From: Hordeum vulgare subsp. vulgare
Lineage: Eukaryota > Streptophyta > Magnoliopsida > Poales > Poaceae
Reading direction: 5' to 3'
NCBI RefSeq assembly: GCF_904849725.1
Contig: NC_058520.1
Span: 346,453,670-346,517,669, forward strand
DNA length: 64,000 bases
Positions 11,142 through 23,132 of this stretch are shown one piece after another. The position numbers were made by a program, and so were the translations under genes. Every line of letters starts with the position of its first letter. The stretch's first letter is position 1. The notes under the pieces were generated by a model. The model did no database searches and was not told the origin of the DNA. It was given only the letters and a program-made list of their open reading frames with translations.

Positions 11142-13131
11142 TCAAGTTTGAGCTTGTTGGTCCCCAACCACGTTGGGTCCTAAGAGGTTAGTCACAATAG
11201 GCTTGGCAACCCAAATGGTACTTTTCTTGACACCACTTTGAGTACCAACAAACTTGGCAAACTCATTGCCAAACTTATCCTTCCCAAGTGAGTAGATATC
11301 ATCAATAATGATTGGGTTGGAAAAAATACCTCTCGTGCAAGAAGAAGCGAAGTGACCCTTCTCACGACATAAGTAGCAACATCTACCCTTTAATTTCTTC
11401 CCTATTGATTTCTCAACATGAGGAGTGTTGGCTTGGGTCTTCTTGGGAAGGGGACTTTCTTCAACTTGTAGTTGAGTATGTGAGTGCACTTGTGGTCTCT
11501 TCCCTTGTTGCTTGTGACTTTGGGGCTTCTTCTTTAGTGGGCAAGATCTAACATGGTGCCCTTCAATTTTGCACTTGAAGCAAATAATCTTGGCCGAATT
11601 CTTGACTTGTTCTTGGCCCTTCTTCTTGAAGCTTTTGGACTTATTCTTCTTGTTGGAGTTGAATCCAAGTCCATATTTGTCATTTGGGGATTTTTGCCCA
11701 CACAAGACATTGTTGAGTGTGGACATTCCTTCATGACTCTTTTCCAAGTCTTTCTTCAAGGAAGTGACTTGGGCCTTGAGCTCTTTGATTTCCTCTACAT
11801 GGTTAGTATCAACACAAGTACTAGAGGAACTATAAGATTCATTGTTAGAGCAACAAGGCATGGAAAGTAATTCACCACAAGATGTAGCAACATTGTGAGT
11901 AGATGAATTACGAGGACTAGCACATGGCAATATAGCTTTTTGACTAGAAGTAGTGCTAATGTCCACATGAGGCTCACTCGATGTTACCTTGGTAGTAATA
12001 GCCTCATGAGCTGTTTTTAGCACATTATGGGATACTAGAAGATCATCATGAGAGCTTGTGAGCATTACATGACTTTCTTCCAATTTCCCATAATTGCTAG
12101 ATAGAAACTTGAGTTGAGCCCTTAGCTCAACATTCTCATTTAAAATGGATGCTTCACAAGAAGTAGAATTAGTAGCACAAGCATCATTATTAACTATAAC
12201 AGGAGAAGGCAACTTGGCAAGCTCTTTAGCATATGAAGCTTCAAGTTGAGCATGAGACTCGGTGAGTTCGATGAGCGAACTCTTAATAGCCTTTGAGCCA
12301 TTTTCAAGGTGCTCATAGTCCTCAACGAGTTTAGCATGTGCCACTTCAAGATTATCGTTTTTAGTTCTAAAATCATTAGCCACCTAGAGAGCTCTATCAT
12401 GGGATTCCTTTAATCTAGATAATTCTATAGCAAAGGTTTCCTCAAGAGATTCCTTGGTGGTTTGTTCATTTTCAAGAGCTTGAGATAGCTCCGCAATCTC
12501 GTTAGCGTATTCACGTTCATGACCTTCCATTGTCTCAATGGTGGCCTCATGATCCTCGAGATGAGCTGCCAACTCCTCAATGTATTTCTTCCCCTCAGTG
12601 GAAATAGACATGATTTCCAAGAAGTTGGAACAAGCAAGTTTATTCTTATAAAGAGATTTAAAAATCATTTCACCCTTAATTTTGAAGGATGCAATATTAT
12701 CACTCTCTTCATCATTATTCTCATCCCCATTATCATCAACATCATCATCACGAGATATATTGGGATTCAAAGTAGGAGATACCTTTGAAGACTTAGCCAT
12801 AAGGAAAAAGTGAGTCACAATAGATGATGATGTAGGATCCCTTGAAGCATCATTCAAGGCCACATCTTGTTCCATGGAGTGATGAATTTCCTCTACATTG
12901 TTAGCACAACAACTCGAGGAAATATATACATTTTTATCATCGCAACAAGATATAGGAAGCATATCATCATGAGATTTAGTCAAGCAGTTTTTACATGATA
13001 TGCAAGGACTATCAACACAAGCATGTAAAACATTTAGAGTGCTCGAAGTGTTAATGCCCAAAAATGAAGCATTGCAATAATATAGTGATGAAGGATCATC
13101 AACAATAAACCCACTATCATCTTGCAATGAT
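11142..13131 (-). pseudogene. gag: gag (middle and C-terminal part) of the Maximus-type Sirevirus
   Basis: A minus-strand frame from the A1 insertion site (13131) to a stop at 11142, with one in-frame TAG at 12384-12386. The upstream 247 codons hold acidic segments and a coiled-coil stretch (for example NEIAELSQALENEQTTKESL). The downstream 413 codons continue coiled coil, then two CCHC zinc knuckles: CFKCKIEGHHVRSC near residue 267 and CYLCREKGHFASSC near residue 335. Together with the N-terminal piece at 34100-34531 the protein would be about 800 residues, large for Copia gag but normal for Sireviruses. A KKTQAN segment between the knuckles resembles the dynein light chain 8 binding pattern. 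The protein would form virus-like particles and bind RNA in the cytoplasm. It is broken by A1 and by the TAG. Confidence 0.85.
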
Positions 13132-14953
13132 TGTTGGGGAACGTCGCATGGGAAACAAAAAATTTCCTACGCGCACGAAGACCTATCATGGTGATGTCCA
13201 TCTACGAGAGGGGATATTCGATCTACGTACCCTTGTAGATCGCACAGCAGAAGCATTAGTGAACGCGGTTGATGTAGTGGAACGTCCTCACGTCCCTCGA
13301 TCCGCCCCCGCGAACCGTCCTGCGATCAGTCCCACGGTCTAGTGCCGAACGGACGGCACCTCCGCGTTCAGCACACGTACAGCTCGACGATGATCTCGGC
13401 CTTCTTGATCCAGCAAGAGAGACGGAGAGGTAGAAGAGATCTCCGGCAGCGTGACGGTGCTCCGGAGGTTGGTGATGATCTTGTCTCAGCAGGGCTCCGC
13501 CCGAGCTCCGCAGAAACGCGATCTAGAGGTAAAACCGTGGAGATATGTGGTCGGGCTGCCGTGGCAAAGTTGTCTCAAATCAGCCCTAAAACCTCCGTAT
13601 ATATAGGGGGAAGAGGGGGAGCCTTGCCTTGGGGTCCAAGGACCCTCAAGGGGTTCGGCCGAGCCAAGGGGGGAGTCCTCCCCTTCCAAACCGAATCCAA
13701 CTAGGTTTGGAAGGAGGAGTCCTTCCCCTTTTCCCACCTCCTCTTTTTTCTTCTTTTCTCTTTGATTTTCTTCCTATGGCGCATAGGGCCTTCTTGGGCT
13801 GTCCCACCAGCCCACTAAGGGCTGGTGCGCCACCCCCAAGGCCTATGGGCTTCCCCGGGGTGGGTTGCCCCCCCCCCCTGTGAACACCCGGAACCCATTC
13901 GTCATTCCCGGTACATTCCCGGTAACTCCGAAAACCTTCCGGTAATCAAATGAGGTCATCCTATATATCAATCTTTGTTTCCGGACCATTCCGGAAACCC
14001 TCGTGACATCCGTGATCTCATCCGGGACTCCGAACATCATTCGGTAACCAACCATATAACTCAAATACGCATAGAACAATGTCGAACCTTAAGTGTGCAG
14101 ACCCTGCGGGTTCGAGAACTATGTACACATGACCCGAGTGACTCCTCGGTCAATATCCAATAGCGGGACCTGGATGCCCATATTGGATCCCACATATTCT
14201 ACGAAGATCTTATCGTTTGAACCTCAGTGCCAAGGATTCATATAATCCCGTATGTCATTCCCTTTGTCCTTCGGTATGTTACTTGCCCGAGATTCGATCG
14301 TCAGTATCCGCATACCTATTTCAATCTCGTTTACCGACAAGTCTCTTTACTCGCTCCGTAATACAAGATCGCGCAACTTACACTAAGTCACATTGCTTGC
14401 AAGGCTTGTGTGTGATGTTGTATTACCGAGTGGGCCCCGAGATACCTCTCCGTCACACGGAGTGACAAATCCCAGTCTCGATCCATACTAACTCAACGAA
14501 CACCTTCGGATATACCTGTAGAGCATCTTTATAGTCACCCAGTTACGTTGCGACGTTTGATACACACAAAGCATTCCTCCGGTGTCAGTGAGTTATATGA
14601 TCTCATGGTCATAGGAACAAATACTTGGCACGCAGAAAACAGTAGCAACAAAATGACACGATCAACATGCTACGTTTATTAGTTTGGGTCTAGTCCATCA
14701 TGTGATTCTCCTAATGACGTGATCCAGTTATCAAGCAACAACACCTTGTTCATAATCAGAAGACCCTGACTATCTTTGATCAACTGGCTAGCCAACTAGA
14801 GGCTTGCTAGGGACAGTGTTTTGTCTATGTATCCACACATGTATATAAGTCTTCATTTAATACAATTATAGCATGGATAATAAACGATTATCTTGATACA
14901 GGAATTATAATAATAACTATATTTATTATTGCCTCTAGGGCATAATTCCAACA
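13132..14953 (-). mobile_element. 3' LTR of A1
   Basis: 1822 bp, ends TGTTGGAATTATGCCC (minus-strand start at 14953) and ...CCCCAACA (13132). A TATA box lies at 13598-13605 (minus, CCCCCTATATATACGG). By eye, about 20 differences from the 5' LTR occur in the first 430 bp, including small deletions, so it is older than G3. The plus-strand and minus-strand ORFs inside are incidental. Confidence 0.95.
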
Positions 14954-15213
14954 GTCTCCCACTTGCACTAGAGTCAATAATCTAGCCCTCACATCATCAT
15001 GCGAATTACATTGTAATAACTCTAACACCCATATAGTTCTGGTGTTGATCATGCTTTGCCAGTGGAAGAGGTTTAGTCAGCGGGTCTGCTACATTCAGAT
15101 CCGTGTGCACTTTGCATATATTTACGTCCTCCCCTTCGACGTAGTCGCAGATGAGGTTGAAGCGTCGTTTGATGTGTCTGGACTTCTTGTGAAACCGTGG
15201 TTCCTTTGCTAGG
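14954..15213 (-). pseudogene. RNase H C-terminus, 3' UTR and polypurine tract of A1
   Basis: This is the tail of the A1 polyprotein cut off from the rest by G3. Directly after the insertion point the minus strand encodes KEPRFHKK followed by a basic RHIKRRFN segment, typical of the end of Copia RNase H, then a DPLTKPLP-type tail. The polypurine tract AAGTGGGAGAC abuts the 3' LTR at 14954. The other part of the same domain ends at 27247. Confidence 0.85.
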
Positions 15214-18200
15214 TGTAGAGACCCGACTCAACGAGTCAAGCCTGTGGTGTTTCCGTACCATCCCAAGATCATGCTGGTACACACACAGTACATAATGTAT
15301 ATATTCAAGAGTGCAATCACACGGCTTTATTAATCGAAATCTCATAAAGAGTACTTTATTACAATAAAGGAGTACAATAAAGTGGCTGAAGGCCAACTCA
15401 TGAGATTATCTAACGAAGACTAAGCGGAAGCATCAGGTAGACGAGTTCATCCGAGTCCAAGGGCATGTCGCTGAGCGTAGAACCGTAGCCTCACTCCTGG
15501 TCGGAAAAGTACTCTGCAACATGATACGTTGCAGCCGTGTAGGTCAGCATATTGAATATGCCGGCAAATCATCAAGAGAGGGAGTAAAATAATAATCAAC
15601 TATCTCTACATGCATATTTGGCCGGTGGAGCTAAGTTTTGCATAAAGCCAGTTTTATCCTACAACAAAAGGGGTTGAAAGCAAAATTTACTACAATGTTT
15701 GTTGTTAACGAGATGGTTCCGCCAACCAGTTCTCGTACCCGAATAGTTGTTAACACCCACATCATTATTAAGTTGTGTCGAGAGTTCAGGGGAAATTCAA
15801 TGCCTTTGGCTCAAGTTGTCCATGACCGTGGACACGGCTAATCTATTAGGTTGGGTACTCTGCAGAGTTTTGCACACGTTCCCCACAAGATTTGATCGCC
15901 TCCGGGTTTGTCCTCGCACTTCAGGGTGTTTGAAGACCGGATGATCAAAACATGGTCTTTCAACGGGTCCCTCTGAATCCCTGTCGGTGCCCATCCATTC
16001 CTACCGTTCGTCTACATCTGCTAGCACCGCCTGTCCAGAGTCGCCGCGTTGTCCAACCAAGCCAGAGCCCATAATGACTTGTGGCTGTGCAGGTAAGCCT
16101 TGAGTCTTGAAGTCTCCGTCCGTCCCTTTGAGCCTCGGTGAAGCTTTCCGTAGGATGACATGGCCTCTCCAGCATCCTGGGCATCCACTGGGTTTTCCAG
16201 GGAGCCGATCAACCGTCCTTCACCCAGGGTTGCATTGCGTCCAAGGTCTTGAAAATCTTGTCTTAGGCCGGTCTTGATTATTATATCAACCTTGCATCAC
16301 TCGTGGTATACACTCAACCGATAACCCGTCTACTTAAGCATAGCAAATATAACATTGTCGTCCCGGGGCCAAGTATCGGGGTTGTTGTGTTCCTACCACA
16401 TGAATACTACAACTTACACTAAAGTTTCCAAGTACCTAGGCAGCATGCAAATTGGGCAAAGAAGGTGATCTACCATGCATTGAAAACATATGTAAAATAA
16501 CATGATCAAAGATGACTTGCCTTGATGATAGTTGTCCTGCTCGAGCGTCTCTAAGTAACACGCTTCACACTCCGGATGATCTACCGATACAAACACAAAG
16601 CACACCATATGCAATTCAATCATGCCACGAGTAAAAATAACATCACATGCAATGATTTGCAAAAGACTACACAAAAGAATTTATCGTGCGCCGGTATGGC
16701 AGAAACTTGTTTCAGTTGAAAACACCCGTAAAAATATTTTAAAAATTCTGAAACTTCTACCACAGTAAGAATTTATCACTAGAAAACAGTAGCAAAAAGA
16801 ATCAACTCAATATCATTTTTCAAACTCCTGGAATAGGCAAAACAGTGTTTAAACTAAATCTGCTCTAACTTATATTTAAAAATTTCAAACACAGACAAAA
16901 TATATATTTTAAAAAACTACAGGACATTTGTGAGCTACTGGAAAAAGAATCAATGTCATTGGACGTAGGGATAAAAAGTTGTGGCCAAAACAAAACAGAA
17001 AGTTTCTGTTTTTGAAATCAGGACAGAAAAATACAATACTACTAGTGCTAGAAGAGAGGTTACACGTGGCAAGATGCTACTGGTTGCAGGGCTGTTTGTT
17101 GAGTGGCTTCAAGCAAACGGCCGAAGACTAGTAATCCTGCTGGTTAATACTTAAGTGGCAAGAAAAATCTACTGGTTTTCTGAGAATAACCGAAGGGTTA
17201 GTAGTGTTCTAATCCTAGCCATTGCATGGGATTGCATGGGATCTAATGGCTAGGAGGGGTTGCATGCAAATAGAGAAAGAGAGGGAGGCTACCTGCTGCT
17301 GGAGGTGTTGCACCGGCGAGAGGAGAGTTGGCCGGCGGGGAAGGAGGGAGTAGCTCCGGCGGTGGAGACGTCGGGCGGCGGGGGAGTGGTTCCTCCTCCG
17401 CGGGGAAGAGGCGGCGGTGGAGAGAGAGCTCGGGGAGGGCTCCTCCTCCTGGCGAGGCCGAGGTGCAGCAGCTTTCGGGCTGCTGCTGCTGCTCGCGGCG
17501 GCGGCTAGGGCGGCGGCGGGGTGAGGTGGTGGCGGCGGCTAGGGTTGGGGAGGGGTGGCGGTGGGGAGGGGGTTTATATAGGCCTTGGGGAGGGGTGGCT
17601 ATGGAAGGGGAGAGAGAGCTTGGGGAAGGAGATCACGGGAGAGAAGGGTCGGTCTCGGTCTTGGTGGAGAAAGGAAAGATAAGGGGAGGAAAAAAGGAAA
17701 GGAGAACTCGGTCTGGTAGAGAAGGAAGGAGAGGAAGAAGGAAGAAGGAAGGAGGAGAGGTGCACTGGGAAGGGAATCACGGGAGAAGGAGAGGAAGCTT
17801 CGGCTCGGTTCCTGAGCAGAGAAAAGAAAAGGAGGGAGGAGATCGCGTGGGGAGAGAGAGGAGAGAAATAAGGGAGGAGAGGGGAGGAGAGAAAAACGTG
17901 GGGGAGAGAGAGAGGATTGGGTGGGGTGCATGCATGCAGGTACGGTGCATGGCTTGGGATTGCATGGCTGGCTGGGTTAGAGCCTGGCTCGGCCTGGCCA
18001 GTCCCCTCTTTTTTTTGAAAAAAAAACAAACAGCAGCAAAAAGTAAGAAAAAAAACAGTAAAAAAATATATCCTAGCTAACAAATACTAGAAAAAAAAGT
18101 ACTAATATATGTACACTAGAATACTTAGGAGAAAAACAAAACAGAAAAATATACTACTAATATATATATATAATATATATAGGAACCCTAGTTCCACCTA

Positions 18201-18470
18201 ATGCCACTTTTTAAAAAATAGTTTTATGCAATAGGTCACACAACGCGATTGAAAAACTCAACTAAAATAATTCGGAGTTTAGAAAAATTTGCAAAAACCA
18301 AAATGGTGACTTTAACTCACAGGGGAGAAGTCATATTATCTCCACTCCAATAAATTGCCCGTAGTCACATAACGATTAGAATTTTTCAGAAGAACACAAA
18401 TATGCATAAAATATGAGATGCATATGAATGATCTATTAACATCCGAATTTAAGAAAATTGGGATGTTACA
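15214..18470 (-). mobile_element. 3' LTR of G3
   Basis: 3257 bp; on the minus strand TGTAACATCCCAATTTTC at 18470 to ...GGGTCTCTACA at 15214. It carries a TATA box at 17573-17580. Upstream of the TATA, in U3, is a strongly purine-biased plus strand (about 17600-17930). A GC-rich stretch downstream lies at about 17300-17550. The long plus-strand ORF 17328-18080 in this zone is a composition artefact. Confidence 0.95.
17542..17580 (-). promoter_or_regulatory. TATA box of the G3 3' LTR with an adjoining G-quadruplex-type run
   Basis: The minus strand reads GGCCTATATAAACCCCC (TATA at 17573-17580). Just downstream in transcription direction, the opposite (plus) strand has runs of 3-5 G separated by short loops across 17542-17572, enough for a potential quadruplex. 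The 5' LTR has the same arrangement at 26317-26357. Quadruplex-capable runs near LTR promoters are reported for plant retrotransposons; function here is inference. Confidence 0.65.
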
Positions 18471-18484
18471 AACCTACCCACCTT
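18471..18484 (-). other. Polypurine tract of G3
   Basis: The minus strand reads AAGGTGGGTAGGTT immediately before the 3' LTR start at 18470. This is the expected place for the primer of plus-strand DNA synthesis. Confidence 0.75.
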
Positions 18485-20777
18485 AAGATGAATCTCGCCC
18501 TTGAGATTCGGGTTGGCTAGAAAATAGGTGCGGGTGGTCTCGACGAAGATCCTCTTCTCGTTCCCAGGTGGCTTCTTCCTCGGTGTGGTGGTTCCACAAC
18601 ACCTTGCAGAACTTGATGATCTTGCTGCGGGTAACTCTGTTGGCAGTCTCGAGAATCCTGACGGGTTTCTCCTCATACGTCAGATCATTGTCAAGCTGTA
18701 TGGCCTCTAGGGGCACTGTATCTCTCAACGGAACATCGGCCATCTCAGCGTGGCATTTCTTCAACTAGGAAACATGGAAGACATCATGAACTCCGGACAA
18801 TCCTTCCGGCAATTCCAGTTTGTATGCAACTTCGCCTCTACGTTCAAGAATTTTGTAAGGGCCAATGAAACGTGGTGCTAATTTTCCTTTCACACCGAAT
18901 CTCTTGATTCCTCGAAGTGGAGACACCCGAAGTTATGCTCGATCTCCCACCTCGTACGTTACTTCCTTGCGTTTGCTGTCGGCATAACTCTTCTGCCTGG
19001 ACTGAGCTATCTTGAGTCGGTCACGAATAAGCTTGACCTTCTCTTCAGAATATCGGATAAGGTCGGGACCAAAAAGTTGTCGGTCTCCAACTCCATCCCA
19101 CATCAACGGTGTTCTGCACCTCCTTCCGTATAGAGCTTCGAAAGGGGCCATCTTCAGACTGGTCTGGTAGCTGTTGTTGTATGAGAACTCGGCATACGGT
19201 AAATTGTCATCCCAACTAGACCCATAGTCTAGTGCGCAAGCTCTCAACATGTCCTCCAGGATCTGATTAACTCTCTCGGTCTGTCCATCTGTCTGCGGGT
19301 GAAATGTTGTGCTGAACTCCAATCTTGTTCCCAAGGTTTCATGCAGTTGGTGCCAAAATTTCGATGTGAACTGAGTCCCTCTATCGGACACAATGCTCTT
19401 CGGTACTCCGTGCAGACATACGATGCTCGTCATATAAATCTTGGCCAGCTTGGCACTCGTGTAAGTAGTCTTCACCGGAATGAAGTGAGCTACCTTGGTC
19501 AAACGATCGACCACAACCCAAATAGAATCATAGCCAGAACGGGTCCTGGGTAATCCTGTGATGAAGTCCATACCAAGCTTTTCCCATTTCCATTCGGGTA
19601 TCGGTAGAGGTTGGAGCAAACCTGCTCGCTTCTGATGCTCGGCTTTTACTCGCTGACAAACATCGCATATTGCTACGTACTCGGCAATGTCTTTCTTCAA
19701 TCCTGTCCACCAGAAACTTTCTTTCAGATCCAGATACATCTTGGTGTTACCGGGGTGTATCGAGTACGGGGAATCATGAGCTTCCTGAAGTATCAACTTC
19801 GTGAGTTCGGGATCATTGGGCACATAGATGCGATCCTCAAACCATAAAGTTTCGTGTTCATCCTCACGAAAACCTTTAGCTTTCCCGTCTTCCATTTTCT
19901 GCTTAATCTCAGCTATCTCCTTGTCAGCTTTCTGTACTTCGCGGATCTTTTCCGTCAAAGTAGACTGAATTTCCAAAGTGGCAACAAATCCTCTTGGAAC
20001 TATCTCCAACTTGAGCTCTCGGAGGTCATCGACTAACTCATGGGGTAATCCTCCCGCTGTGAGCGTGTTCACATAACTCTTGCGGCTCAACGCATCGGCT
20101 ACAACATTTGCCTTGCCTGGGTGATAATGTAATCTCATGTCATAGTCTTTGATCAACTCTAGCCATCGCCTCTGTCTGAGGTTCAACTCCTTCTGCGTGA
20201 AGATATATTTCAGGCTCTTGTGATCAGTGTAAACATCACAACTATTTCCGATCAGGAAATGTCTCCAGGTCTTGAGAGCATGCACTACGGCTGCTAGTTC
20301 CAAGTCATGTGTGGCATAATTCAACTCATGAGGTCTGAGCTGTCTAGATGCATATGCTACAACTTTGCCTTCTTGCATGAGCACTCCTCCGAGTCCTTGA
20401 CGAGAAGCGTCACAATAAACCTGGAAATCCTTCTGAATGTTCGGCAATATCAGCACTGGGGCTGTCACAAGACGTTTCTTCAGCTCTTGAAAACTGGTTT
20501 CACATTCCTCAGTCCAAATATACTTGGATTCCTTCTTCAATAACTCTGTCATGGGCTTGGCAATCTTTGAGAAATTCTCAATGAACCTCCGGTAATACCC
20601 GGCAAGTCCGAGGAAACTGCGGATCTCCTTGACTGAAGTGGGTGCTACCCATTCGGTGACTGCTGCGACCTTGGCAGGGTCCACTGCTATTCCTTCTCCT
20701 GAGATGACGTGTCCGAGGAATCCGACTTCCTTCAACCAAAACTCACATTTGCTAAACTTAGCGTATAGCTTATGCTC
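18485..20777 (-). pseudogene. pol: pol C-terminal half of G3: RNase H, integrase, chromodomain-like tail
   Basis: This continues in frame from the gag-pol segment after a TGA at 20778-20780. The first residues complete the reverse transcriptase ([14 protein letters not shown]). RNase H follows, with [12 protein letters not shown] near residue 105 of the 600-codon frame beginning at 20735. The integrase zinc finger (HPGNTKM...[11 protein letters not shown]) is near 325-365, and the D,D-E core ([21 protein letters not shown]) near 390, 453 and 489. A stop lies at 18933-18935 and another TAG at 18765-18767, after which a chromodomain-like tail (RVTRSKIIKFCKVLW, EEATWEREEDL) runs to about 18485. 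Chromodomains target integration to particular chromatin. The copy cannot make a full polyprotein. Confidence 0.9.
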
Positions 20778-22922
20778 TCAAAGTTTCTCCAGAACTAGAC
20801 GCAGATGTTCCTTATGTTCCTCTTCGTTCTTGGAGAATATCAGTATGTCATCGATGAACACCACGACAAACTTGTCCAAGTATTCCATAAATACCTTGTT
20901 CATCAGATTCATAAAATATGCCGGAGCATTAGTCGGTCCAAATGACATGACCTTGTACTCATACAAGCCGTACCGAGTGGTAAAGGCTGTCTTGGGTATA
21001 TCCTGTTCACGAATCTTCAACTGATGATACCCGGATCGAAGATCGATCTTTGAGAATACGCGAGCTCCTACTAATTGATCAAACAGATCATTGATCATCG
21101 GCAAGGGGTACTTGTTCTTGATGGTCACATCGTTCAATGCACGATAATCGACAACCATTCTCAAGGACTTGTCCTTCTTTTCAACCAAGAGCACTCGGGC
21201 TCCCCAAGGTGAAGAACTTGGGCGAATATACCCTTTGTCCAATAACTCCTTAATTTGCTTCTTGATTTCTATCATTTCATTTGCGGGCATCCGATAAGGT
21301 CTCTTGGATATCGGTGATGTTCCGGGTAATAGCTCAATCAAGAACTCAACCTCTCTATCGGGTGGCATGCCCGGCAATTCCTCCGGAAATACATCTAGAT
21401 ACTCCTGTACAATCGGTACTTCCTCCTGGACTACTCCCGTGAGAGAATTTACTCGCTTACTCCGTGTCGGGCGCTGAGACACGTACTTAATCCGCTTCTG
21501 CTCGGGTGTGGTGAGCAAAATAGACTTAAGGGCACAATCAATATTCCCTTCATACTTGGCCAACCAATCCATGCCTAGGATTACATCCAATCCCTGGGAC
21601 TCTAATACGATGAGGTCGGTGGGAAAATTATGGTTCCCGATGTTGAGACTCAAAGCATGGCATCCTATCCCGGCTGTCATCATGCCTCCTGGGGAACTGA
21701 CCTTAGTAGGTTGGCTGAGGGTTCTAGTTGGCAAACTATACTTTTCCACAACTACCCTTGATATGAATGAATGCGTTGCACCAGAATCAAAAAGTACCAA
21801 TACTGGATGTGAATTTAGCAAAAACTTACCAACCACAGTATTGGAATGATCATAGACCTCTTCAGCATCAATGTGGTTCACCTGAGCTCGAGGAAAAGGA
21901 TTGGGCTTCTTTGCTGCAGAGTTGCCGTTGCCGTTGCCGTTTCCATTTCCCTGCTTGTTCTGGGGGCAATCAGTGGCATAGTGTCCCTTCTTCTGACACT
22001 TGAAGCAAGTGATGTGAGTCAGATCCTTCTGGGCTGGAGTTGATTGCTGCTGAGTGCCAGTACCACCATTCTTGAAGTTGTTGTTGTTGCGGTGGTTCCC
22101 ATTTCCTCCATGGTTGTGGCCTCCATGGTTGTGCACGGGGTGGTTATGCTGAACGCGTCCTCCAAACTTACCGGATCCAGTCCCGGTATTTCCTGAATAA
22201 GGGGTGTAGCGAGGCTTCTGCTGAGTGCTGGAGTTGAACTTTCCAACCCCATACTTTCGCTTGCGGTTCTCCATCTGCTGATGTTTCCCCTCCAAGATGA
22301 GGGCCTTATCAACCAGCTCCTGGTAGTTGTTGAAGGTGGCTACCGTCAACTGAATGCTCAGCTCATCATTCAGTCCTTCCAAGAACTTTTCCTGCTTGGC
22401 CGCATCATCGGCCACATCTCCAGGTGCATAACGGGCAAGCATGCTGAAGTCATCAACGTACTGGGCCACAGTGCGATTCCCCTGGCGTAAGTTGCGAAAC
22501 TCACGCTTCTTCAGACTCATTGCACCAGCTGAGACATGCGCGGTGCGGAAGGCTTGCTTGAATTTCTCCCAAGTGGCTCCTTCAATGGGATAAGTGGTGG
22601 TGTAGTTCTCCCACCAAGCAGCTGCAGGGCCTTCAAGTTGATGCGCGGCAAAACGCACCTTCTCTGCTTCAGTACAACCAGCGGTGATGAGTTCACGCTC
22701 CATCTTGCGAAGCCAATCATCTGCCACAATGGGCTCAATGCTGCTGGAGAAAGTTGGAGGGTTCAACCTCAGAAAACGGGTGAGATTGTCGGCCTGGGGT
22801 GGGGGACGGTTGTTGTTATTGTTCTGGTTCTGGATGATCAGCTGCATCAGGGTGTTTTGTTGCTGGATCAACTGGGTGAGTTCCGGCGGAAAGTTGGACT
22901 CAGGTGCGCGTCTGGGAGGCAT
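20778..22922 (-). pseudogene. gag-pol: gag-protease-reverse transcriptase part of the G3 polyprotein
   Basis: The open minus-strand frame runs from 22952; the ATG at 22922 (MPPRRAP) is the more likely start because this sequence opens many related plant Gypsy gags. Retrotrans_gag: [21 protein letters not shown] and [12 protein letters not shown]. The zinc knuckle [14 protein letters not shown] is near residue 315, after an N/G/H-rich linker. Protease [11 protein letters not shown] is near 385. Reverse transcriptase spans [16 protein letters not shown] to [11 protein letters not shown] near 700, with the catalytic DD intact. The frame stops at a TGA (20778-20780) about 20 codons after the catalytic site. 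The gene directs particle assembly, polyprotein cleavage and cDNA synthesis. Confidence 0.92.
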
Positions 22923-23132
22923 CTGATGTTTGTAGAGGGGTGAGATTAGCATAGAACAATGGTCTAGAGGGAATTACACTACCCATATGAATGCAACACA
23001 CAAGTATCACACCACACATTTTATTCAATCATCACAAAGGTTCACACGAGGATACAAAATCGATAATCCTAAACATCGGCCTAAAACGTAAAACGATCAA
23101 GTAAATTTGGTGGTCTAGTCTAAGTGTCCTCC

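Noticed and set aside
13342..13883. Several 80-120 codon ORFs in the A1 LTRs and similar ones in the A0 LTR (545-1210)
   Set aside because: They fall inside LTR leader and U3 sequence, on both strands, and change between LTR copies.
17328..18080. 250-codon plus-strand ORF rich in G, R and E (and its twin at 26104-26865)
   Set aside because: It lies wholly in the G3 LTR U3/promoter zone, antisense to the element. The low-complexity GGA/GAA composition explains both the open frame and its conservation between the two LTRs.
18147..18181. TA-rich microsatellite-like run in the G3 LTR (also near 26936 and 57105)
   Set aside because: Short simple sequence, present in both LTR copies; ordinary low complexity.
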